A stretch of DNA of 12,010 bases, taken from WTAW01 sp050115915. Its GTDB lineage: Bacteria; Acidobacteriota; Aminicenantia; Aminicenantales; Aminicenantaceae. Positions 1 to 5,746 of the stretch are shown here, one piece after another (the first letter of the stretch is position 1; every line of letters starts with the position of its first letter). The stretch is taken from contig JASFPP010000121.1 in NCBI GenBank assembly GCA_050115915.1, forward strand, positions 1 to 12,010, written 5' to 3'. The notes beneath the pieces are model-generated. The model was not told where the DNA came from, ran no database searches, and saw only the letters and a list, made by a program, of their open reading frames with translations. Both the position numbers and the translations under genes were made by a program.

Positions 1-98
1 AGAGTGGAAATGTTGGGCTGTCCGTGGTAGATTATTAGAAGTCAAAAAGAGTTTTTGTCGAGAGAGGACAAAACAAATCGCATAGAGGAGCGAAAAGC

Positions 99-323
99 AT
101 GGAAGAAGACGTGAAGAAGGCCATCGAGGAAATCAAGCCTCATCTTCAAGCCGATGGAGGAGATGTTGAGCTTGTCGAAGTGACCGAGGACGGCGTGGTT
201 AAAGTACGCCTCTTGGGGGCCTGTGCAGGATGCCCCATGCGACAGATGACTTTGACCCATGGGATAACGAACTTTATCAAGAAGAAGGTCCCGCAGGTCA
301 AAGAAATTCAAGCTGTTGAGTGA
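99..323 (+). CDS. NifU C-terminal domain (Nfu-type) Fe-S scaffold/carrier protein
   Basis: Small (74 aa) stand-alone NifU C-terminal domain protein. The family holds a [4Fe-4S] cluster between two subunits and passes it to apo-proteins in the cytoplasm. Seen directly: the family core LQADGGDVELVEV near the N-terminus and the CxxC ligand pair Cys42/Cys45 in GACAGCPM, followed by a basic helix (FIKKKVPQV). The length fits a one-domain Nfu with no A-type or NifU N-terminal scaffold domain. The start is set by GAGGAG at 85-90, eight bases before the ATG. A 7-bp AT-rich hairpin (53-59 with 67-73) lies just upstream of the ribosome site. No Fe-S biogenesis gene is adjacent inside the window, so the client is unknown. 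Confidence 0.9.
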   Translation: MEEDVKKAIEEIKPHLQADGGDVELVEVTEDGVVKVRLLGACAGCPMRQMTLTHGITNFIKKKVPQVKEIQAVE

Positions 324-504
324 TTCTCTTACCGACATATTCCCTTAATTTTTCCCCAATGACAACGATCGTTTCGTTAGCATAGCCGTATATCAAACTC
401 GATACGGAAGCCTCCATACTACCGATATGTCCGGTATTCCAAATAGCGCATTAGCCGTTCATTCCATCACAGAGATAAGGAGGCTTACCCTCAGTACTTT
501 TTAA

Positions 505-533
505 TTGACAAATTGGCTAAAATATTGTAAATA
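505..533 (+). promoter_or_regulatory. Putative sigma70 promoter of the FadL-like gene
   Basis: A perfect TTGACA -35 box lies at 505-510. The -10 is less certain: TGTAAA at 526-531 (15-bp spacer, 4 of 6 matches) or TAAATA at 528-533 (17-bp spacer, 3 of 6). The location, 25-30 bases before the ribosome binding site of an isolated gene, supports a promoter. The rest of 324-504 shows no gene that I can support. Confidence 0.5.
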
Positions 534-556
534 AAGGAAAATTGAAGGAGGTTAGT

Positions 557-1915
557 ATGAAGAAAACGAGAGTTCTAATTTCTATCATCACATTCCTAGT
601 CTTCTTAAGCTCGATGTCTTTCGCCAATGGCCTGAACTTGAATGGTCTTGGACCTAGGGCTGTTGCTATGGGAGGCGCCTTTGTTGGTTTAGCCGATGAT
701 TACAGCGCAGTTTTCTGGAATCCAGCCGGGCTTGCCCATATCAAACAGAAGTACATCGCATTTTATGGCTTCGACATTATCCCTTCTATGGATTACGAGT
801 TGGAAACACCAATTCCTGGTGTGGGTGCTGATGCCTCATCTATATCTAAGCATTATTTAGGCGGTCTTGCAGGGTATTTCCAGCCCGTCAGTGATAATCT
901 AGTGCTCGGACTTGCTGTCTATTCGCCCTCTGGGCTAGGTATAGAATGGGATGGCGCAGACCTAGCAGGCATCTCAGGAGGAAACACGAACATCGATTGG
1001 GTGAGTAAGTTTTTCGTTATCACCATCTCTCCGACATTGTCTTATAAGGTCAATGATATGATCCAGCTTGGGTTCGCTCTGAACATAAATTACGGTTCCT
1101 TTCATATGGATCGCTGGGCAGGATCTACACCAACAGAATATTTGCCCATTTATGTTGATTTCGGACAACAAAGCCTAGAATTGACCGGATGGGGATTCGG
1201 GGCAACATTGGGCCTGATGGTCAAACCCAACGACATGGTCAGCCTTGGCTTAACAGTAAGAACACCCTCTACGATTGGATTTAGTGGTGATCTGGGAATT
1301 GAGAATCTTAACGGCCTAGAGCCATACCTGCCCCTACTAGGTCTTCCTGCAGTTTCTATCGCAACCACCTCTAGAGTTGAGACGGATTTAACCATGCCCT
1401 TATGGCTTGCCGGGGGGATTGCGTTTAAACCCATGGAGGAATTCATCCTGACTTTTGATCTCCAATGGACAAATTGGTCCAAAATTGAGGAAGTTGCACT
1501 CACAGTGGATGACCAGACGTGGGGGTTTATACTCGATGAGGAAGATACAAAGCTGGCTTTCCGCTGGAAAGACAAGATGCAGATCAGATTTGGTGCTGAA
1601 TACTGGCTTAGCCCCAAATTCGCCCTTCGAGCCGGCTATTACTACGATCCAGGACCAGCACCGGATGAGACCAGAAATATCCTTTTGCCCATTACAGATT
1701 TTAGTTCTGTTGCAGGGGGATTCGGTTATAACGTCAATGGCGTCGTGATCGATTTTGCCGTTGAGTATCTCATGGGAAAAGAACAGACCGTTCCCTTTGG
1801 GAAGACATTAGATCCCGCTTTTGGGGGAGATCCTGATTTTCAGGATGCCATGCCCGGTGTTTATCATGTGAAGAGCATCCTTGCCATCGAGGCTTCCATC
1901 GGGTACAAGTGGTAA
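557..1915 (+). CDS. FadL/OMPP1/TodX-family outer-membrane transport protein
   Basis: A 14-strand-type beta-barrel protein of the FadL/TodX family, whose members move long-chain fatty acids or hydrophobic compounds across the outer membrane. The ATG at 557 is chosen over an in-frame TTG at 542 because AAGGAGG (545-551) sits five bases before it. The resulting 452-aa protein opens with a clean signal peptide (residues 1-23, MKK...SSMSFA, cleavage before NGLNLNG). Mature N-terminal hallmarks are GPRAVAMGGAF, ADDYSAVFWNPAGLA (the family NPAGL motif), then alternating amphipathic strands rich in Gly and aromatics. The chain ends in ASIGYKW, a terminal aromatic typical of the BAM insertion signal. 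Length is normal for the family. It is monocistronic: own promoter upstream, strong terminator downstream. The substrate cannot be read from the sequence. Confidence 0.92.
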   Translation: MKKTRVLISIITFLVFLSSMSFANGLNLNGLGPRAVAMGGAFVGLADDYSAVFWNPAGLAHIKQKYIAFYGFDIIPSMDYELETPIPGVGADASSISKHYLGGLAGYFQPVSDNLVLGLAVYSPSGLGIEWDGADLAGISGGNTNIDWVSKFFVITISPTLSYKVNDMIQLGFALNINYGSFHMDRWAGSTPTEYLPIYVDFGQQSLELTGWGFGATLGLMVKPNDMVSLGLTVRTPSTIGFSGDLGIENLNGLEPYLPLLGLPAVSIATTSRVETDLTMPLWLAGGIAFKPMEEFILTFDLQWTNWSKIEEVALTVDDQTWGFILDEEDTKLAFRWKDKMQIRFGAEYWLSPKFALRAGYYYDPGPAPDETRNILLPITDFSSVAGGFGYNVNGVVIDFAVEYLMGKEQTVPFGKTLDPAFGGDPDFQDAMPGVYHVKSILAIEASIGYKW

Positions 1916-1966
1916 AGAGGAATCCGTTTTCTGATTAGACAGAGAAAAACATATAATTGTTCGAAA

Positions 1967-2004
1967 CTGGAGGAGAGACAGTTCCTCTCCTCCAGCATTT
2001 TTTT
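1967..2004 (+). terminator. Rho-independent terminator after the FadL-like gene
   Basis: A perfect 11-bp stem CTGGAGGAGAG / CTCTCCTCCAG (1967-1977 with 1985-1995) with a 7-base loop, followed by CA and seven T residues (1998-2004). It ends the FadL-like transcript and separates it from galU. I see no convincing promoter in the galU leader (2005-2107). Confidence 0.93.
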
Positions 2005-2107
2005 CTATAGAATTCTTGTTTTCATAAGATCCTGATAAGAAAGACGCGCAGATTTGTTTCCTGATTTTAGCAATGTTTTTAAGTGCGATTAAGTTTAGGG
2101 ATTCAGG

Positions 2108-2980
2108 ATGAATGATATAAAGGTCAAAAAAGCCGTCATTCCCGCAGCGGGGTTTGGCACACGTTTTCTTCCTGCAACAAAATCTCAGCCCAAAGAGATG
2201 CTGAGTGTTGTGGATAAGCCTCTGATTCAGTATGGTGTCGAGGAGGCTGTGGAGTCCGGTGTCGAACAGATCGCCATCATCACAAGCAGAGGAAAGTCCA
2301 CAATGGAAGATCACTTCGACAAGAGCCCTGAACTGGAACAATTCTTGACTGAAAAAGGGAAGCTGGAGTTTCTGAAAGAGGTGGAGCGGATCTCGAACCT
2401 TGCTGAGTTTTGTTACATCCGTCAGAAACAGGCCTTAGGTCTCGGGCATGCGATCTTGATGGCGGCGAGTTTTATCGGCAGCGAGTCTTTTGCCGTCCTC
2501 CTCCCGGATGATATTTTTGATTGTCCCTCCCCATGCACGAAGCAGCTCATAAAAGTCCACGAAGAGACCGGGGCCAATGTCATCGTGCTCGGACGAGTGG
2601 ATGAAGAAGGCACAAAAAAATACGGGATCATCAAGCCCAAACAGATCTCCGAGCGCGTCTTTCAGGTGGAGGACATGGTTGAAAAACCCGGACCTGAAAA
2701 AGCCTTTTCGGACCTGGGTATTTTAGGCCGTTATGTCTTCAATCCCGAGATTTTCGAAGCCATCAAGGAGACGCCTCCCGACCATAGGGGTGAAATCCAG
2801 ATCACGGATGCCATAAGACGTCTCCTCGATACACAGCCCGTCTATGGCTATCTTTTCGAAGGGATTCGTTATGATGCGGGGGACAAGCTCGGTTTTATCG
2901 AGGCAACCCTAAGCCTTGCGCTAAAGAGACCCGAGTTCAGCCAGGCTCTTCGCAAAACTATCGATTCCATTAAAACATAA
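2108..2980 (+). CDS. galU: UTP--glucose-1-phosphate uridylyltransferase
   Basis: Forms UDP-glucose from UTP and glucose-1-phosphate in the cytoplasm, feeding synthesis of lipopolysaccharide, capsule and other glycans. The 290-aa length matches bacterial GalU. Motifs seen: the nucleotide-binding signature AAGFGTRFLPATKSQPKEM at residues 13-31, QALGLGHAI at 108-116, the metal-binding LPDD at 132-135, VEKP at 191-194, GEIQITDAI at 228-236 and the C-terminal YDAGDKLG at 255-262. All expected GalU positions appear intact. The ATG at 2108 has only a modest ribosome site (AGGG at 2097-2100). The gene stands alone and converges on the first receiver gene; no clear terminator separates them (a weak AT-rich hairpin lies at about 3009-3031). 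Confidence 0.96.
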   Translation: MNDIKVKKAVIPAAGFGTRFLPATKSQPKEMLSVVDKPLIQYGVEEAVESGVEQIAIITSRGKSTMEDHFDKSPELEQFLTEKGKLEFLKEVERISNLAEFCYIRQKQALGLGHAILMAASFIGSESFAVLLPDDIFDCPSPCTKQLIKVHEETGANVIVLGRVDEEGTKKYGIIKPKQISERVFQVEDMVEKPGPEKAFSDLGILGRYVFNPEIFEAIKETPPDHRGEIQITDAIRRLLDTQPVYGYLFEGIRYDAGDKLGFIEATLSLALKRPEFSQALRKTIDSIKT

Positions 2981-3033
2981 GAGCGCGTTCCGGGGTTTCA
3001 TTCGTTTCATTTGTCAGATAAATCGACAAAAAT

Positions 3034-3447
3034 TCATACATATATTTTTTTACTGCCTCCGATACATCTCTCAGCCTCCTTGAGTAATTGATCTTTTTCA
3101 AGAGGCTTGGCCAGAAAGCGTCTGTTCGCCTTAAAATTATCAGACTCTTCTTTTTTGGAGATGAGCGAAGTCAAGCACAAGATTGGGATATTCTTCGTTC
3201 TGGGATTATTCTCGAGATATTCCATCGCCTCTGTACCATCCATTACAGGCATCATTATATCGAGTATAATGAGATCTGGCAGAAAATCATCCGCGATATA
3301 AAGGGCTTCTTTGCCGTTTGTGGCCTTTGCAACCCAGTAACCTTCCGCTAAAAAAATCTTCTCTAACATTTGCAGCGTTACGGGATCGTCGTCGACAACC
3401 AATACTTTTTTCGCAGGTCCTTCTTCCGGAATGTTTTTGTTATTCAC
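3034..3447 (-). CDS. Stand-alone receiver-domain (CheY-like) response regulator, copy A
   Basis: A 137-aa single REC domain without an output domain, so it should act by phosphorylation-dependent protein contact rather than by DNA binding. Seen: acidic pocket VDDDP (about residues 18-22), phospho-acceptor Asp in LILDIMMP, switch Thr in LCLTSL, and the conserved Lys in FLAKP. I place the start at GTG 3447, not the upstream ATG at 3504: GGAGG lies four bases before the GTG, and the paralogue at 4311-4724 has the same GGAGG-N4-GTG arrangement, while the region upstream differs from it by a 1-base length change and so is unlikely to be coding. The two proteins are about 70% identical by eye. No histidine kinase is in the window. 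The N-terminus NNKNIPEEGP is a charged pre-domain tail shared by both copies. Confidence 0.85.
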   Translation of the reverse strand: MNNKNIPEEGPAKKVLVVDDDPVTLQMLEKIFLAEGYWVAKATNGKEALYIADDFLPDLIILDIMMPVMDGTEAMEYLENNPRTKNIPILCLTSLISKKEESDNFKANRRFLAKPLEKDQLLKEAERCIGGSKKIYV

Positions 3448-3519
3448 AGAACCTCCAGACATATAAATTTCATTATCCCCACGATGTTTGTTGCACAGAA
3501 ACATTCTTTATTTATTTGG

Positions 3520-3551
3520 AATATAGATTTTACCTTCATAAGCTTTGTCGA
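3520..3551 (-). promoter_or_regulatory. Conserved upstream block of receiver copy A
   Basis: A 32-base block about 75 bases before the GTG start matches the block upstream of copy B (4798-4829) at 27 of 32 positions, better than the leader between it and the gene. On the - strand it contains TCGACA and TATATT, but 20 bases apart, which is long for sigma70. Promoter or regulator site is inferred from conservation. Confidence 0.35.
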
Positions 3552-3591
3552 TTTGAGTGATGAAAATACATTGATCGAATAATATAAGGAC

Positions 3592-3724
3592 CAAAACCAG
3601 AGCCTCTTTAACCCTAGGAACTTATGATAGAAAAATAAGATTGTTTAGACAATCGCCTTTTGGGGTGAAATTTGAGGGGTGACAGGGGGGGGCGAGGGAC
3701 GGAATCGAACCGCCGACGCAGAGA
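3592..3724. repeat. Degenerate duplicate of the tRNA-Phe 3' flank (copy A)
   Basis: Reads parallel to 5188-5317: shared stretches include CTATGATA/CTTATGATA, GTTTATACAATC/GTTTAGACAATC, CTTTTGGG, and a G-rich run before the tRNA end, finishing in 34 identical bases (3691-3724 and 5284-5317) covering the tRNA anticodon stem to acceptor 3' strand. It is one part of the receiver-to-tRNA duplication. Confidence 0.7.
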
Positions 3725-3758
3725 ATTTCTGTCTTTCTAATGAGACATTAATCCGCCC
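3690..3758 (-). pseudogene. tRNA-Phe pseudogene
   Basis: On the - strand, the 3' half from the anticodon-stem 3' strand to the acceptor is identical over 34 bases to the intact tRNA-Phe at 5283-5355. The 5' half is decayed and about four bases short: D arm and anticodon stem no longer pair well, and the loop reads CAGAAAT, so the invariant U33 is replaced by A although GAA is still in the anticodon place. The -35/-10 boxes of the intact copy are missing; the end of the zinc-ribbon gene lies upstream instead. An alternative reading is an att-type 3' tRNA fragment left by an integrative element, but the flank beyond the tRNA end is also duplicated, which favours segmental duplication followed by decay. 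Confidence 0.7.
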
Positions 3759-3819
3759 TCTGTCTTCATGGCGTCATCTCGGCTTATGTGGGGCCCGGGA
3801 TCATTGGGCTCTGTTTGCT

Positions 3820-4125
3820 CTAAGTATTATATAAATCATCAAGAATTTGCGGTGTAATTAGAAATGGGAATCTTCCAGTATCGTCGGTTCTTTTCTTTAT
3901 ATAATCTAGGAGCATGTTTACATCCGGAATGTGATGTTTTTCCCCTGTGTTGAAATCTCTGTATAACAACTCATTAGTTTCTTCATCTAATCTACTCAGT
4001 GGGATGAGAGATGAAAAGGTATAATATGTGTTACAATTTTCACATCTAACTCTTATATTTCGATGGTAATCCAATTTTTCCGCTTCCTTTCCGCATAAAT
4101 AACATTTCGTTTTTATCCAGTACAT
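3820..4125 (-). CDS. Small zinc-ribbon protein of unknown function
   Basis: A 101-aa protein I do not recognise. Seen: two CxxC pairs near the N-terminus, Cys8/Cys11 (CYLC) and Cys28/Cys31 (CENC), spaced as in a zinc ribbon, with basic residues between them (HRNIRVR). The remainder is acidic and mixed helix/strand in character (LDEETNELLYRDFNTGEKHHIP, then a helix ending DDLYNT, quoted in part). No signal peptide or membrane segment. The start is well supported: AAGGAG five bases before the ATG and a near-consensus promoter upstream, so it is its own transcription unit. It lies between the two halves of the duplicated island. A nucleic-acid or protein-binding role is possible from the ribbon alone, but this is inference. 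Confidence 0.75.
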   Translation of the reverse strand: MYWIKTKCYLCGKEAEKLDYHRNIRVRCENCNTYYTFSSLIPLSRLDEETNELLYRDFNTGEKHHIPDVNMLLDYIKKRTDDTGRFPFLITPQILDDLYNT

Positions 4126-4149
4126 TTTATCTCCTTATATAAGGGTTAA

Positions 4150-4178
4150 ATTATATATTGGAGATAGCATATGTTCAA
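4150..4178 (-). promoter_or_regulatory. Sigma70 promoter of the zinc-ribbon gene
   Basis: On the - strand TTGAAC (4173-4178), a 17-bp spacer, then a perfect TATAAT (4150-4155). It points at the zinc-ribbon gene, whose ATG is 24 bases past the -10 box. Confidence 0.8.
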
Positions 4179-4204
4179 CATGAAATTTGATTCTATCCGT
4201 AATC

Positions 4205-4296
4205 ATAAATTGCCGGCTGTCTCTTTGAAAGGAGGAACATTTTAATTTATATGTGTAAGTGCTCTCTCCAGCCGGCGAAAGAGAGCCTGTTTTTTT
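4205..4296 (+). ncRNA. Candidate structured RNA with possible kissing loops and terminal terminator
   Basis: On the + strand, stem 1 is ATAAATT/AATTTAT (4205-4211 with 4244-4250), enclosing a small hairpin CTCTT-TGAA-AGGAG-like stem. Stem 2 is the terminator hairpin (4261-4267 with 4280-4286). The 8-base GCCGGCTG inside stem 1 (4212-4219) is exactly complementary to CAGCCGGC in the loop of stem 2 (4269-4276), so the two could pair as a kissing loop or as an alternative long-range stem. The interval has no supported + strand gene, and no clear + strand promoter was found. It overlaps the flank of, but not the code of, the neighbouring - strand genes. Expression is unproven. Confidence 0.35.
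4261..4296 (+). terminator. Rho-independent terminator on the + strand
   Basis: Stem GCTCTCT/AGAGAGC (7 bp), 12-base loop, then CTG and seven T residues at 4290-4296. The T-run is only on the + strand, so it would stop + transcripts before they run antisense into receiver copy B. Confidence 0.7.
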
Positions 4297-4310
4297 CCAC
4301 CATCTTAATT

Positions 4311-4724
4311 TTATACTTTAAATCTTACGCTGCTCCCGATATATCTCTCAATTTCCGCGAGTAACTTCTCTCTCTCAATAGGCTTAGCAAGAAAGCATCT
4401 GTTCCCGGTGTGATTGCTAAACTCTTCCTTTTCCGAAATAAGCGAAGTTAAAAAGAGGACAGGAATGTTTCTGGTCCTGGGATTTTTCTCCAGCTTTTCA
4501 ATGGCTTCTGTTCCATCGATAATGGGCATCACGATATCGAGTATGATGAGATCAGGCTGAAACTCATCCGCGAAATAGAGAGCTTCTTTGCCATTTGTAG
4601 CTTTTGCGACCCAGTACCCCTCCGATAGAAGTATTTTCTCCAGCATCTCTAACGTTACTGGATCGTCGTCAGCGATCAATATTTTTTTATCAGGTCCTTC
4701 TTCGGGAATATTTTTTTTATTCAC
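4311..4724 (-). CDS. Stand-alone receiver-domain (CheY-like) response regulator, copy B
   Basis: Paralogue of the protein at 3034-3447, also 137 aa from the equivalent GTG start (GGAGG at 4729-4733, four bases before). Receiver hallmarks are all present: acidic pair in IADDDP, phospho-acceptor Asp in LILDIVMP, switch Thr in LFLTSL, conserved Lys in FLAKP. An in-frame TTG at 4799 would add 25 residues, but the leader is not preserved in frame relative to copy A, so I reject it. Differences from copy A cluster in the segment after the switch Thr (EFSNHTGNRC versus ESDNFKANRR) and in the last helix, the face usually used for partner choice; the two may therefore serve different partners. No kinase or output gene is adjacent. 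Confidence 0.85.
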   Translation of the reverse strand: MNKKNIPEEGPDKKILIADDDPVTLEMLEKILLSEGYWVAKATNGKEALYFADEFQPDLIILDIVMPIIDGTEAIEKLEKNPRTRNIPVLFLTSLISEKEEFSNHTGNRCFLAKPIEREKLLAEIERYIGSSVRFKV

Positions 4725-4797
4725 AAATCCTCCAGAGCAAATAATTTCATCAACCCCGAGATGATCTTTTGCACAGAGATACACTTTCTTTGTTTTC

Positions 4798-4829
4798 AAT
4801 ATAGACTTAACCCTCGTAAGTTTTGTCGA
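4798..4829 (-). promoter_or_regulatory. Conserved upstream block of receiver copy B
   Basis: Counterpart of 3520-3551, 27 of 32 bases the same, at the same distance (within one base) from the GTG start. Likely promoter or regulator site of the receiver gene; inferred from conservation only. Confidence 0.35.
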
Positions 4830-4891
4830 ATGAAGGAATGAGAAGTTGAAAAAATATAAGGATTATTTTATATAAGAGAAATTTTATGATT

Positions 4892-5119
4892 TCATTGAAG
4901 CAAAGATTTTATTCTGTCGGCAATATTATGCCGGTAGAGATTTGTGATTTGAGATAAGGCTAAGATTAATTCATTCAGATCTCTATCAAATCCGCAGCTC
5001 GTTTTTTTATTGTTAGCAATAAGCGTTTTCAACTTTTTTGTCCTGAACATGGACTCCCCCAGTACCCATTGAACTTTATTAATAGCTTCTAAAAGTTCTC
5101 CATTTTGGTCTTCACTCAT
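4892..5119 (-). CDS. Small protein of unknown function
   Basis: A 75-aa protein I do not recognise. The ATG at 5119 is preferred to a TTG 18 bases upstream because AAGGA stands eight bases before it. The sequence is predicted mostly helical: an acidic N-terminus (MSEDQNGELLEAINKVQW), a basic middle (RTKKLKTLIANNKK) and a C-terminal helix ending in ADRIKSLLQ, with one Cys and no membrane segment. It lies between receiver copy B and tRNA-Phe; the matching interval in copy A lacks it, with the break near the shared AATATAAGGA at about 3580/4855. It was therefore inserted in one copy or lost from the other. It could be a small helical partner protein, but nothing seen proves that. Confidence 0.55.
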   Translation of the reverse strand: MSEDQNGELLEAINKVQWVLGESMFRTKKLKTLIANNKKTSCGFDRDLNELILALSQITNLYRHNIADRIKSLLQ

Positions 5120-5187
5120 ATTATTGATCCTTATCAAATAAGAGGCTCAATATATGACTACGCATTAGCCGGATTTTAAAGATTAAA

Positions 5188-5317
5188 AAAAACCTCCTGA
5201 GCCCTGGAATTCTATGATAATGACAAATAATATGTTTATACAATCCTCTTTTGGGATGATTTTTTAGGGGGGATAAGGGGAATGGCGAGGGACGGAATCG
5301 AACCGCCGACGCAGAGA
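5188..5317. repeat. tRNA-Phe 3' part and flank, copy B of the duplication
   Basis: Partner of 3592-3724. The last 34 bases (5284-5317) are identical in both; the flank outside the tRNA is diverged but collinear. Confidence 0.7.
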
Positions 5318-5355
5318 TTTTCAGTCTCTCGCTCTACCGACTGAGCTACCTCGCC
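5283..5355 (-). tRNA. tRNA-Phe (anticodon GAA)
   Basis: A complete 73-nt cloverleaf on the - strand: acceptor GGCGAGG/CCTCGCC, D arm GCTC...GAGC, anticodon stem AGAGA/TCTCT with loop CTGAAAA (anticodon GAA), 5-base variable loop GCGTC, T arm GGCGG-TTCGATT-CCGTC (one G-U pair), discriminator A. The 3' CCA is not encoded (TTC follows), so it must be added by the tRNA nucleotidyltransferase. Confidence 0.97.
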
Positions 5356-5379
5356 ATTGACGCGAAAAATTTGATTCTA

Positions 5380-5408
5380 AGTATAAATTTCCCTGTTATC
5401 AATGTCAA
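5380..5408 (-). promoter_or_regulatory. Sigma70 promoter of tRNA-Phe
   Basis: On the - strand a perfect TTGACA (5403-5408), a 17-bp spacer and TATACT (5380-5385, 5 of 6). The -10 is about 25 bases before the mature tRNA 5' end, as expected for a short tRNA leader. Confidence 0.85.
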
Positions 5409-5454
5409 TTGTTTTCTAATCGATTTGCCGAGCAGGGGAGGTCTTTCCGCCAAA

Positions 5455-5483
5455 TTGAAATAGCTCAGTCATTGTGATATTCT
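5455..5483 (+). promoter_or_regulatory. Extended -10 promoter of the ydcH-to-priA operon
   Basis: TTGAAA (5455-5460), 17-bp spacer ending in TGA, then TATTCT (5478-5483); the TGn before the -10 makes it an extended -10 site. It precedes the first ribosome site (GGAGG, 5492-5496) closely, implying a short leader. It is back to back with the tRNA-Phe promoter. Confidence 0.6.
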
Positions 5484-5505
5484 TTCCGGGTGGAGGTTTA
5501 TCTCT

Positions 5506-5736
5506 ATGGGAGAAAAAGAGTTAAAACAGGCTTTAATGCAGAAGAATAAAGATTTTAGAGAGGTTGTCCATCTGCATCAGAAGTTCGATAGTCAACTGGA
5601 AAAACTCAAATCCAAAAATTATCTTTCCGAGAACGAAAAACTCAAGATCAGGGAATTAAAGAAAAAAAAACTTGCACTCAAAGACAAGATGTATGTCATG
5701 ATGACAGAATATAAAAAGTCTTTGAAACAGTCGTAA
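5506..5736 (+). CDS. YdcH-like (DUF465) small coiled-coil protein
   Basis: A 76-aa, highly charged, all-helical protein. It matches the pattern of the YdcH/DUF465 family: an N-terminal FREVVHLHQKFDSQLEKL helix with the conserved His positions 22 and 24, a central ENEKLKIRELKKKKLALKD stretch and a final Met-rich helix (MYVMMTEYKK). Members are short helical-hairpin proteins of unclear role. The start has GGAGG nine bases upstream. It is the first gene of a long + strand operon and ends ten bases before the USG-1-like gene. Family assignment is by pattern recognition and is good but not certain. Confidence 0.7.
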   Translation: MGEKELKQALMQKNKDFREVVHLHQKFDSQLEKLKSKNYLSENEKLKIRELKKKKLALKDKMYVMMTEYKKSLKQS

Positions 5737-5746
5737 GATTAGATAA

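Noticed and set aside
1..30. Possible C-terminal end of an upstream gene (frame 1, ending at TAG 28-30)
   Set aside because: Only nine codons are visible, with nothing recognisable; it could be chance.
408..486. 8-bp inverted repeat AAGCCTCC (408-415) / GGAGGCTT (479-486) upstream of the FadL-like gene
   Set aside because: Arms are 63 bases apart, no further pairing or T-run supports a hairpin, and one such match in a 200-base gap is easily chance.
3009..3031. AT-rich hairpin TTTGTC/GACAAA between galU and receiver A as a terminator
   Set aside because: Stem is short and weak, and no T-run directly follows on either strand.
3690..3758. A second working tRNA-Phe
   Set aside because: U33 is lost, the D arm is collapsed, the anticodon stem has a mismatch, and no tRNA promoter remains upstream.
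3791..3811. GC-rich hairpin (GGGCCC/GGGCTC with one G-U pair) just after the zinc-ribbon gene
   Set aside because: It could slow polymerase or protect an RNA end, but with no T-run it does not qualify as an intrinsic terminator.
3000..5480. CRISPR array, insertion sequence or integrase
   Set aside because: No regularly spaced short repeats, no transposase or integrase reading frame and no terminal inverted repeats were found in the AT-rich island.
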